Below, in pieces: positions 23,001 through 32,989 of a stretch of DNA of 64,000 nt. Each line of letters starts with the position of its first letter. Positions within the stretch are counted from its first letter, which is position 1. The stretch lies in contig QANZ01021861.1 in assembly GCA_003254925.1 (NCBI GenBank), forward strand, positions 26,061 through 90,060, written 5' to 3'. The notes under the pieces are model-generated. The model worked only from the letters and a program-made list of their open reading frames with translations, ran no database searches and was not told where the DNA came from. The stretch comes from Chamaecrista fasciculata. Its lineage: Eukaryota > Streptophyta > Magnoliopsida > Fabales > Fabaceae. The translations under genes were made by a program, and so were the position numbers.

Positions 23001-23984
23001 AGTCATTGTGCAAAAAACTCTCTAAACTTTAAAAATTTTAAGTTTGATAACCCTTTTTGTTAAGAATTTCATTCAAAAAAATCAATTTCTTTGTAATTTT
23101 ATGATTCTTGATGCATTTTATATAAATCTAAACTTAAAATTAACTATTGTTGTAATTAATAGTAGTCAAAAAACAAAAACAATGTTTTTTTTTTTAATGA
23201 AAATCATAACACAAGGAGTTATTAAGTACAAAATCAAAAGTTCATGGAGTCTTTTGTTACTTTTTAAAGTTCAGGTGAGTTCTATGCATTTTAGCCTTTA
23301 GCTTAAGCATTGAGAATGGCTTGGTAACCATGCAATCGACCTCCTGAGGTCACGTTTCACGAGGATAAGGCGTTGATGGAGACTGTCAGACAGCATGTTC
23401 TCCCAACATTAAAAACAAGGTTGTTGGGAGAACATGCTGTCTCACAGCCTTATCCTCGTTTCTTATCTTTTTGTGTATGAAGACAACCCACCTTTTGTGG
23501 AAAGGGACAAAATGAGGGAGCAACTTTCTATTTTAGCTCTTAATTTTCACATGTTCACGAGGCTTAGTTTTGCAAAGTATTGTTTTATTATCATCGATAT
23601 CAATGGCATCGTGAACATGTACTCAGCACTTGTTGCCAATCTTCCCTGTATCTGTTTCCATCGCAGGGTTCTCCTGAGATTTTGCAAGGAGTTCCTCTAA
23701 ATCACTACGTGACTAGATACATCCCGCCATTCGATGAGTTTGAGGTTGATTGCTGTTTCCTCCCTCAAGGGGAAACAGTGGAGTTCCCGGAAGTCCCGGG
23801 TCCCTCCATCTTTCTCATTGTGACTGGGGAAGGACTGATGAGTTCAGGATCACTCAAAGAACATGTAGTCACTGAAGGGAATGTTCTCTTTGCAGCAGCC
23901 AACACCGAGATTCGCGTTACGAGCGCATCAAATTTGCATTTGTATCGGACAGGGGTTAACAGTAAATTTTTTCAAGGTTCTTAA
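20089..23984 (+). CDS. PMI: Mannose-6-phosphate isomerase, type I
   Basis: This enzyme interconverts mannose-6-phosphate and fructose-6-phosphate in the cytosol, feeding GDP-mannose, ascorbate and glycan synthesis. Five plus-strand exons are 20089-20409, 20593-20760, 21945-22157, 22603-22869 and 23667-23984 (1287 nt, 428 aa), with every junction GT-AG and in phase 0. The start [20 protein letters not shown] fits the family N-terminus. By family comparison the zinc ligands are Q118 and H120 (SIQAHPDK), E145 (HKPEMALAM) and H283 (GANEPHAYL). The substrate-binding Arg is R302 ([14 protein letters not shown]). The length matches plant PMIs. Intron 4 holds a small inverted-repeat element and a long hairpin. 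A LINE lies about 1 kb downstream. Confidence 0.96.
22970..23296. mobile_element. Short inverted-repeat element in PMI intron 4
   Basis: The ends read GGCTAAAATACACAAAGC and, on the other strand, GGCTAAAATGCATAGAACTC, with internal phrases CTAAACTTTAGTCATTGTGC and AAAAAACTCTCTAAACTTTA. A relative with the same ends and phrases lies at 49870-50101 in an ABA4 intron. Non-coding. Confidence 0.6.
23360..23458. repeat. Near-perfect hairpin in PMI intron 4
   Basis: A 20-bp perfect stem (23389-23408 pairing with 23422-23441) with a 13-nt loop is extended by an outer 12-bp perfect stem (23360-23371 with 23447-23458), separated by an asymmetric bulge. No coding content. It could fold as one RNA hairpin in the PMI pre-mRNA. 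Confidence 0.8.
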
Positions 23985-24479
23985 GTTGCAACACTGCAGG
24001 CCCTCATATATTTTTTGGCTTGGGGAACTGATTAAGCGTGTTAAATGCTTTTGTAACTCTATGAATACTGTGTTGTAATAAATAGTGTATGATTAGTTGC
24101 AGTTCAGTGTACATTCAAGAGCAATAAGATTATAGTGTATTGAGAGAGAAGTTCATTATAGAGAGGAAAATAGGTGGGGTTATCTTATAATCTGCTCTAA
24201 TTTCTATTCTGTTTATAAAGATGTATGTAAGATTTATTTGTCTGATGTATTTGTTTCCATCTATCAATAAAGAAAAGATGTGGCTTCAATTAATTCTTTT
24301 CATTCAAATTATATGGACTTTTTATCTTCACAAATTGCCTTTGAATTCACATAGACATTACTTTGATTACCTAACTTTGAATCTACCAAGTGAAATAGTT
24401 GGAGGAGAGTTTTGTTGCTTTTGTAGTTTTGTAGTCGAATAGAATCAATTTTCGCCTATATGGTTAAAATAATAGGGGG
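23985..24479. other. PMI 3' flank
   Basis: Contains the expected 3' UTR of PMI, with AATAAA-like signals near 24077 (AATAAATAG) and 24265 (CAATAAAG). No other gene. Confidence 0.45.
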
Positions 24480-24790
24480 TAAAATGCACTTTGGTACCCT
24501 GTGGTTAAGACCGAATTCACTTTGGTACCATGAAAGACAAAATTTGACACTTTGATACCTCGAGGTTTGCGCCATTAGCACTTTGATACCTTGTGGTTAT
24601 TTTCCGTTAAGCCGTTAACATTTTGGTACCTTGTGGTTATTTTCAAAGTGTCAAATCTTGACGGAAAATAACCACAGGGTACCAAAGTGCTAACGGCGCA
24701 AACCTCAGGGTACCAAAGTGTCAAATTTTGTCTTTCAGAGTACCAAAATAGATTTGGTTCTAACCACATGTTACAAAAGTGCATTTTACA
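24480..24790. mobile_element. Palindromic MITE (~310 bp)
   Basis: The whole segment is nearly one inverted repeat. The left half (TAAAATGCACTTTGGTACCC, then TGTGGTTAAGACC) is mirrored by the right half, which ends GGTTCTAACCACATG...AAGTGCATTTTACA. The motif CTTTGGTACC recurs through both arms. It is non-coding and directly abuts the LINE 5' region. Confidence 0.75.
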
Positions 24791-24959
24791 CCATATTGTT
24801 TGGGCCGAGCGCAAGTTGGTCTTCATCCCAAGTACTAATGGGCCTTTTCTTGTTTCTCCCTTGAACTGGTTTTTCACAACTCAATGGACCCTCTTCCTGG
24901 CTCGTCTTTTCATCATACAACACAGAATCAAATACAGTCCTGAGATACAATGGATAGTA

Positions 24960-25277
24960 GTCAACAACAATCTGGCAAGGTCAACACGGAAACGGCACAG
25001 GCAAGAGCAGCGGGATTTGGCCGCTGAGAGAGCAAGGAAAAAGTACAGAATCACTGATCCCTATGTGGCTGTCTTCTCCTGGGGATCTGGCACTTTAAAG
25101 AGAAAGCGTGATGAGGGCGAGGTACCAGCAAAGACCAAGCGCTTCCGTCCTTCTTTTCCTGCTCAGTTTTGGAATCTGCCAAAAGCAATGCTGCTTGCAT
25201 ACCTTACAGAGAACGACATTCTCTTCCTCAACGGGTTCGGGGAGGCTGTCCCAAATCAGCCTCCAAAGTCACCATGA
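24960..25277 (+). pseudogene. LINE ORF1 C-terminal remnant
   Basis: The frame that ends at the TGA 25275-25277 contains basic blocks (LKRKRDEGEVPAKTKRFRP) of the kind found at the C-terminus of plant LINE ORF1 (gag-like RNA-binding) proteins. No intact N-terminus is present and the frame runs upstream into unrelated DNA, so this is a fragment. Its stop codon overlaps the ORF2 start codon as ATGA. Confidence 0.5.
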
Positions 25278-28200
25278 AGCTCTTAGCTTGGAACTGTCGA
25301 GGTTTCAGGGTCGCCTCGACCAGAAGAAGAACGAGACAACTCATTCAGAAATTTAATCCAAATTTTGTGTTCTTTTGTGAGACCCTTTGTAGTGTAGATG
25401 GTTGTAGTAACTTTCTTAGTAGATGGGGTTTTCCTAATATAGTGGGAATGAATGTAGTTGGTAGGAAGGGCGGCCTTGTACTGGCATGGGATAATCTTGT
25501 TGCTTGTAACGTCATTAATATTTCTGAAAATTGGATTCATGCTTCCTGCTACGATTCTTCGGGTAATCCTTTTTGGTTAACATGCATATATGGGAGACCT
25601 AAACTTAATGAAAGACGCGTAGTCTGGGATTTTATTCGTTCTGTCAAACCTGATGGGAATGATCCCTGGCTTCTGCTCGGTGATTTCAATCAAGTCCTTA
25701 ACACGTCTGAAAAAATAAGTCTAAATCCCAACATTCCTGGGGCCATTGATTTTCAACATTTGATTGATAACTGCCAGCTGATGGACATCCGCCCGTCTGG
25801 CAATTGGTTCACTTGGAGCAATTCCAGACAATCGCAAGATACTGTGTGGGAGAGATTAGACAGGGCGCTGGTTAATGAGAGCTGGTTATCTCATTACCCC
25901 AGTACTTGGCTTAATTGTCTTCATGTGGCTGCGTCGGATCATAGTCCGTTAGTTGTTGACACGAAAGGCAACATCCCTTTTCGTCATAGGCCCAGGAGAT
26001 TTGAACTTTTTTGGTTACATGAGCCAGCAGCGACTGACATTATCACAAATACTTGGCAGCATCACTATCCAGGATCTAACGCCTTCTCTGTTGCTCGGAA
26101 ACAGCAAGCTATCATGCATAATTTGTCCATCTGGAATAGAGAAGATCTGGGTAACATTCAAAATAAAATCAAAAGTCTGCAAACTAAGTTGGATTCCCTC
26201 CAACGCCGGCTATCCCTGAATGATACTCAACAGATGCAGGAGGAGTTAACCACCAGACAGGAACTCAACAAATGGCTGGAATATGAGGAAATTCTTTGGG
26301 CTCAAAAGGCCAGACAGCTTTGGTTAATAGGGGGTGATCGGAATACTAGGTATTTTCACACTGTTGTCAAGAAACGCAGGGTTTCCAATAGAATTTTAAA
26401 GATACAGGATAACACGGGAAATTGGATTGAAGACTATGCGAATATGGAAGCCTTCATTGGTAATTACTTCCAAGAAGCTTATACTTACCCCGAGGAACCC
26501 CATCAAAATTTTATTCTTCATGAGTTGGAGACGGTCAGCTTACCCCAGGTGTCCACACAGGAGCAAGAGTGGTTGGATAGCCCCATTACGGAAGAGGAGA
26601 TCACCTCGACTGTCTTTCAGTTAAAGTCCTTCAAAGCTCCAGGTCCTGATGGTCTGCCGGCAGAGTTCTTCAAAAAGTACTGGGACTTAATCAAAGGAGA
26701 TATCTTTGGCATGATCAAAGACTTTCAGAGGACCGGTCACATTCTTAAAGAGTATAATCAGACTTTTATATCCCTTATTCCCAAATCCACCGAGCCCTCT
26801 ATGCTCTCACATTTTCGTCCTATAGGACTATGTAACACCGTCTACAAAATCATTGCCAAAATTCTGGTCAACAGAATGCAGCCTTTCATCGGACATTGGA
26901 TTTCACCTCACCAGAATGGCTTCATAAAAGGAAGACAGATTGCAGACAATATTTCCTTAACTAGTGAGCTCATGCATTTCATTCACAAGGCGAAGAAGGT
27001 CAAAACACAGTGGTGTGCCCTGAAATTAGACATATCAAAAGCTTACGACAAACTTGGATGGAACTTCATTAAAGCGGTCATGACCAAAATGAATTTCCCG
27101 GTTGCCTTTATGAATATGATTAGCCAGTGCATTTCCACGGTTAGTTACACCCTGCTCTTGAATGGCCACAAGGCAAGTTCTTTCACTGCACAAAGAGGAC
27201 TTCGTCAAGGGGATCCCCTTTCTCCCTTCCTTTTTATCCTCGCAGCAAATACCTTATCTGCCCTCCTCCTCCGCGCTGAACGAGAAAAGCAAATCCAAGG
27301 TATCCGTTTTGCGAATAGGGGGCCGACGATCTCTCATCTGATGTACGCTGATGACATCATCCTGTTCTTTAAAGCAACACAGGACTCATGCCGTCACATC
27401 TCCTCCATTCTCGACCTCTACTGTGTTTTGGCGGGACAGGAGATCAGCAAGACAAAATCTCTCGCTGTTTTTAGTCCAAATACCCCACGCCATTTCAAGA
27501 AATTCATGGCAAATACCCTAAATGTCAAGCAAGCTAATCACTTGGGAAAATACCTTGGCACTTATGTAGATGGGAAAAACCATATCAAAAGAAACGCCAC
27601 AGAACTCGTTGAGCGTTTCCATCAAAGGTTACAAGGGTGGAAGGCCAACCTTCTGTCTCAGGCGGGTAGAGCAACATTGATACAAGCAGTGCTCCAAGCT
27701 GACTCGATATACAAGCTCTCCGTTTTCCAATTACCAAAGAAGGATACAGAAAAAATGGAATCTATCATGGTTGATTTCTTTTGGGGATTCAAGCCAGAGG
27801 GGAAACGGATTCATCTCACCAACAAGCGACGGCTTTTCACTCCCAAACGATTGGGGGGCATGGGGTTTAGACATCTCTCAGTGGTTAATGAATCGCTTCT
27901 TGCCAAGCACGGGTGGAAATGGATCACCGCTCCTTCTTCTCTCTCGAGCTCTTGGTTCCTTCACAAGTACAAGAAGCTGAATACGGAATTCCAGTTCCGC
28001 AAAACTACTCAGGACACCTGGGTGTGGCGGGGTATTCGCAACTCCTTGCCAATCATTGAGAAACACCTGTCTTGGAAGGTTGGAAACGGCGCTGATATCG
28101 ATATCACTAGCAAATTTTGGATGGTTCCTTGGGGCGGTGACCCTGGTGTCTACAAAGTTCAAGACCTGATGGAAAATCAAGAATGGAACCATATCAATCT

Positions 28201-29339
28201 GGAGGAACTGTACCCTTGGCATCAAATTATTCAAATCAAGTCTATCATCACCCCTATCACCCAGACTCAGGATCAACTTGTGTGGGGGGGGCGCGCATTC
28301 AGGAAGGTATACTTCAGCAGTCGGGTATAAATTGCTTATTCAAGAAAGAGGTTTAAATGCTTCTTCCCCAAACAACATCCATTGGGGCCGGTTCTGGAAA
28401 CTTGCTCTTCCAAGGAAAATCCTACTCTTCATCTGGAAGCTCATTAACAAAGCTATTCCCGTGGGAGACATCCTTCGAGCACATCATCTCAACAGTAATA
28501 TGTTTTGCGTTTTCTGCCAGGACGAAGCCGAGACAGTTGACCACCTCTTCATGCGCTGCCATTTTGCTAGAGCGGTTTGGTTTGGGTCCCCTCTTAGCTT
28601 CGCCTTCACTCAGCGGCAGGATATGAATTTAATCCAACGGATAACTGCCTTCTGTAATGACTGGCTTTCAGGAGATGACCATAAGTTGTTCCTCCTCTCC
28701 TGGTCCTTCGTTGCCCTCCATAAAATTTGGGAATCTAGGAACAACCTGTTTTGGCGAGGCGAAGAGGTTCATCCCATCCATCTCATACACGCTATCCAAG
28801 GGGCTCTTGCTTTCTATAGTAATTCTGTCAATGTAAAGGGCCAGGATATGGTAAGAACCAAGGCGAAGCATCACCACACGCCAACAAAGGATGTCTTTAC
28901 TCGTGAGTTACTTGAGGAGTTTTCGTTTACAATGCTCTTATCGGCAGAAGAACGGGACAACAGCAGATTCATCAATGTGGTTCTGTACCATGGTGGTAAT
29001 GTTATCTTTGCTGCAGTCAAGCGGACTTCAAAGTCTCTACAAAGAGCAACAGATATCCTTTTTGAGTGCAGAGAAACAATTCTCAAGTTGCAAGCTCACG
29101 TGTCAGGAAAGTGGGCACTTGTCTTCCCGCATAAGCAGCCGACACGCTGCTTTGAACAGGGCCGAGCTACAGTCAACGAAAGCATTCTTGTCCAAGACAT
29201 TAAGAATCTCCTTTCACACAGCGATTGGAAGATTTTTCACGCCTCGACGACACTCTCCGAGGAGCTTTTTAGTTGGCTTCCGCACCCTTATATGCATAGG
29301 GATAGATATTATATTATCTTTAATGAACTTGCTTTGTAA
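25274..29339 (+). pseudogene. LINE ORF2: endonuclease-reverse transcriptase, one frameshift
   Basis: The ORF starts at the ATG 25274 (MKLLAWNCRGF). It has an APE-type endonuclease with its expected catalytic motifs (WNCRG, FCETL, LLGDFNQV, ASDHSPL) over roughly the first 230 residues. The reverse transcriptase follows, with FRPIGLCNTVYKIIAKIL, QNGFIKGRQIADN, LKLDISKAYDK, QRGLRQGDPLSPFLF and the catalytic YADD. After codon about 1000 the frame breaks at a run of eight G near 28282-28289. The reading continues in another frame (28278-29339) through SGRYTSAVGYKLL and a zf-RVT domain (FCVFCQDEAETVDHLFMRCH), then a C-terminal RNase H-like region that lacks recognisable catalytic Asp residues. It is scored as a pseudogene because of the frameshift. 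Confidence 0.9.
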
Positions 29340-29366
29340 CTGTTTTTGATGTATCAAAAAAAAAAA

Positions 29367-30110
29367 GCAAAAAACTTTTACAACCTATGTATCTGAAATT
29401 TAAGTTTTTAACATATACAGCTTAAAGACATACATCTGTCAATTGCTATATTAAAATTTGGGAAGAAATTTTACAGATCATTGGTTCAATGGTGCCAAGC
29501 AATGGTTCCATTAGTTGACTTGATGGTCCTTACAACATCTCAGTTATAAATTTATTAATATATTTTCACCAATGATCTTCAAGTTACGCGTTGATCCACT
29601 GAACACAACTCTTGGAAAAAATGGTGGCTGGAGAAAATCAATAGCAGGAAAACTACTATATTAATTACGAAATGAAAATTACTTGTGACACTTACAAGTT
29701 ACAACTTGATTCATAATTTCTTTTTCTAGCATTTTATTATAATCTTCTGTTTATAATTTTGATATTTGAATTATAACTTTAGTACTTGAACTCTATAATG
29801 CAAAATAGAAATATTACATATCAATTTTAAAATTACTGTCTAAAGAATTTACAAAAAAAAAAAATTCTCATAGTTCTCACCTATTTATGTTTGTGTATGT
29901 ATATAATAATTTTAAGAAAGTGACAACCAAAAAAATTCTGAAACATATATAATACTGTAGGTATTTATCTCATTCTAATTTTTAAATTCCGGGCCACATT
30001 GACAAAACTCTAAACAGGCTCTATCAGCTAATGTGGAAGAGCAGGCATCAAACTAAAACCTAACAAGTCAAAATATTGAATTGAATTAAACATAACTCGT
30101 GATTTGCACT
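29367..30110. other. Intergenic / RPS7 3' flank
   Basis: AT-rich sequence without gene or repeat signal. The part adjoining 30110 is the expected 3' UTR of RPS7. Confidence 0.45.
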
Positions 30111-31682
30111 TCAGGCTTCTGTGATTGGAAACTCGAATACTACGTCTTTCCCAGTGAGCTTCCTGTAAACTCCAGAAAAAGTCTCTAGCTTGTATTCAGT
30201 GTTGTTGCGCTCCTTAGGATCCAGGAAAACCTGAAAATTGATACATTACAAGGGACAAAAAGTTAAGAGAGCATCACAAATATACAATAAGCAAAAGACT
30301 TGTTGGTGCCCCCAACGTTTATGGTCAGTTTCAGTTATGCCCTCAATATTTCACATTGTTGTCAATTATACCCTAACCTCTAACTACATTAATTAGATTG
30401 ACGGAAAAAGCTGATGTATCAGCTGACTGGGCTAATGGAGACCGTCATTGAACTCAAGAGGTCAAAAAACCTTTTCGGCGAGGTTCGTCTTCTTCGGCAA
30501 ACTTTTCAGCGAGATACATGGCGATTACAAAAACTTCTAATCCAAGGTTTTTTGACCTCCTAAGTTCAATGACGGGAACCACTAACTCAATGAGCTGACA
30601 CATCAGCTTTTTCTGTCAATCTAATTAATGGAGTTAGAGGTTAGGGTATAATTGACAACAATGTGAAACGTTAGGGGCATAACTGACACAGAACAAACGT
30701 TGGGGGCATAACTGAAACTGACACAGACCAAACGTTAGGGGCACCAACAGGTCTTTTGCCATAAAATGAACAAGTTTGGAGTACCAGAAATGTGAGATAC
30801 AATAAAAAAAGAAAAAGAAAAACTTCACAAGCAAGGACTACCTTGATTATTTTCGATCCATCAATGCGATATCTAATGCGTTTGCCAACAATTTCAGCCG
30901 GAAATACAACATCCTCTAGCATGGCATCATGGACAGCAGTTAATGTGCGAGAACGGGGTCGTTGGACAGCAGAGCCCTTCTTTGGAGGCCGTACAATCCT
31001 TCTTGTAGCAACTAAGACAACATCCTGTCATTTGGTAGTATCTTCAGAAGTCAAATTTGGATGGACAGGAAAACTATAAAGTGGAGAGCTATAAAATACC
31101 AGGCAACTACACTAACAAAGATAAAATAGATGAACAAAGAAGAAATGTTAACAGCACATTGATATAACCTTGCCACTGAATTTTTTCTCCAACTCTCTGA
31201 CAAGTCTAAGATGAATTTTGCGGAATGCCTTCCGCAATCTGTAAGGCACGTAGATAACTACAGCCTTACGATTCCCAGAAACATCCATTTGGCTGCAAGA
31301 GAAGAGATGTAAATAGAATGGGTTAACTTGAGGCCAAACATACAGAAACCAATCACAAGTCCGCTATGTAAAACTGGAATTAAGTAGAAAGATGACAATA
31401 ATTATATTTTGATTGTGTCCAAGTGCCACTACATTGTCTTACACTGCTTGATTAATGTAGAGATCTTTCAGGTCACTCTTTAGCTCCTGATTAGTGTTCT
31501 CCAAGTCAAATAGGTACTGCACAGGCATAAAATTAGAGTTTCAATTTAGAGAAAAGACAGATATTATGAAATAATAATTTTTACTCTAAAACATTCATGA
31601 GATTAACCTGTGCAACTGTCTCCTCAAATTCAGTTGGCTCAGCATCATTATCTTTATGGATTTTCTTCCTTGAGGTGTACAT
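30111..31682 (-). CDS. RPS7: 40S ribosomal protein eS7
   Basis: Structural protein of the cytosolic 40S ribosomal subunit. Five minus-strand coding exons are 31608-31682, 31443-31516, 31169-31292, 30842-31024 and 30111-30230 (576 nt, 191 aa, the family's usual length). All are GT-AG with consistent phases. The protein begins [11 protein letters not shown] and carries the conserved eS7 stretches [59 protein letters not shown] and EVVFEFP-like ending [13 protein letters not shown] non-coding first exon probably lies near 32880-32950, downstream of a TATA box at 32958-32965, leaving a leader intron that contains an RTE LINE insertion. An inverted-repeat element occupies intron 4. Confidence 0.96.
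30290..30761. mobile_element. Inverted-repeat element in RPS7 intron 4
   Basis: The ends read GCAAAAGACTTGTTGGTGCC and, from the other strand, GGCAAAAGACCTGTTGGTGC. Inner phrases AGTTATGCCC and AACGTTT are shared with the ends of the 11569-13178 element. The arms are about 190 bp and a unique GC-richer centre lies around 30475-30540. The flanks ATACAATAA / ATAAAATGA match at 7 of 9 positions and may be a decayed Mutator-type target duplication. Confidence 0.65.
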
Positions 31683-31845
31683 ACTGGTCAATCTGTTTCA
31701 TAGTTTAATAGCCACCATCACAATATGTCAACATGGGACGTAATTGTATATAAATTATTTCGGGATCAGACCCAAGGAAATAATAGCAATATATCAAATG
31801 CTTTCCGAGAATGCAAATGCAAGCCAGTTGAAAATTTTGTTTGGG

Positions 31846-32240
31846 TTTGCTAAAGCAGAACAGAAATTCAACATGACTGAAGTGAGAATGCTTTGATGGA
31901 TGTATGGTCATACTTTAAAAGATAAGATCAGGAATAAGATCATCAGAGAGGAAGTTGGAGTAGCGCATATCGTAGAGAAATTGATCGAAACACGCCTTAG
32001 GTGGTTTGGACAAATGTATAAAGAAGACCTATGGAGGCCCTGGTTGAAAATCCTATAATCCGGGGAAGACTAAAGAAAATTATCCAAGAAACTATCCGGA
32101 AAGATTTATCTATCAATAACCTAACAGTTGACATGTGTAAGGATAGAACGCGTTGGCGTCAATTGATCCATATAGCCGACCCTACTTAGTGGGAAAAGGC
32201 TTTGGTTGTTGTTGTTGTTGTTGTTGTTTGCGAAAGCAGA
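31846..32240 (+). mobile_element. RTE-clade LINE 3' end (5'-truncated) with TSD
   Basis: A 14-bp direct repeat with one mismatch (TTTGCTAAAGCAGA at 31846-31859, TTTGCGAAAGCAGA at 32227-32240) flanks 31860-32226. The body encodes the reverse-transcriptase C-terminus typical of plant RTE elements (MTEVRML, GHTLKDKIRNKIIREEVGVA, RLRWFGQM), with stops. It ends in a (TTG)n repeat, the usual RTE 3' end. It lies in the RPS7 leader intron, opposite to the gene. Confidence 0.9.
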
Positions 32241-32896
32241 GGTAAGTGGGTCAAAGTATTAGCAAATAAAAACAAAAACAAACCACTATAACAAGAATAC
32301 CATTTGAAATATTCAAATTAAAAGGTTACACATTGTTTCACTTACACCATCTTATATATTTCACCAGAAAGTGAAACTTTTTTCTCTATTCATCTGAATA
32401 TATTCTCAGTCACTAAATGCAGCAAACAGGCGAGACATGAAATTTTTCGTAAACAAAAACCATGACAGAGAGAGACAGCTGTTTACACAATTGACTTCAC
32501 ACATGTTTCATTTTTCACCACCTTAAACAGCAAACAAACCCAATAGATTTAACACGTTGAATCGCTAAAGCTGTAAAGCAGATATAGTGACATACAATCA
32601 AGCTAAAAACAAAGTATACCATGTACAACCTATAAATTCCAGGGTCAACAAAACCCTATCTAGAAATAACTACGAGCAAGCCCGAATTGAACTAACATTG
32701 GAAAAACTCGAAATTCTGCTAGGGAGCCCAGAGACCCAATGAGCGAGAGGAAAAACCAACAAATCTAGATAGGGTTTTAAAAACTTGAAGTGCTACTTTC
32801 AGACTCTGTTCTGTATCACCAAGGACAGAAGGAGTTAAGAGATGCCGTACCATATGTTGTGAACCCAAGCAAAGTAAATGCCTCTGCGTAGAGATG

Positions 32897-32965
32897 AACC
32901 CTAGTTTCAGCTTCAGCTTGAGACAACGGGGAAGGCGGGAAGACGACGGATATAAGGCTTTTATA
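32897..32965 (-). promoter_or_regulatory. RPS7 core promoter: TATA box and telo-box-like motif
   Basis: On the minus strand a TATAAAAG box (32958-32965) is followed about 55 bp downstream by CTAGGGTT (32897-32904), close to the telo-box (AAACCCTA) common near transcription starts of plant ribosomal protein genes. Transcription would begin around 32925-32935. A short upstream open frame lies in the inferred leader. Confidence 0.5.
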
Positions 32966-32989
32966 CGGATACTTCGCAATCAAGTATAG

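Larger units (their letters stand above)
24930..29366 (+). mobile_element. L1-type LINE, nearly complete at the 3' side
   Basis: Non-LTR retrotransposon with the C-terminal part of ORF1, a long ORF2 and a short 3' UTR ending in A-runs near 29353-29366. The 5' boundary is uncertain and target duplications were not found, so the element is probably 5'-truncated. It lies between PMI and RPS7 in the same orientation as PMI. ORF2 is open except for one frameshift, so the insertion is probably fairly recent. Confidence 0.85.

Noticed and set aside
27878..28276. 132-codon minus-strand frame
   Set aside because: Antisense shadow of the LINE reverse-transcriptase frame.
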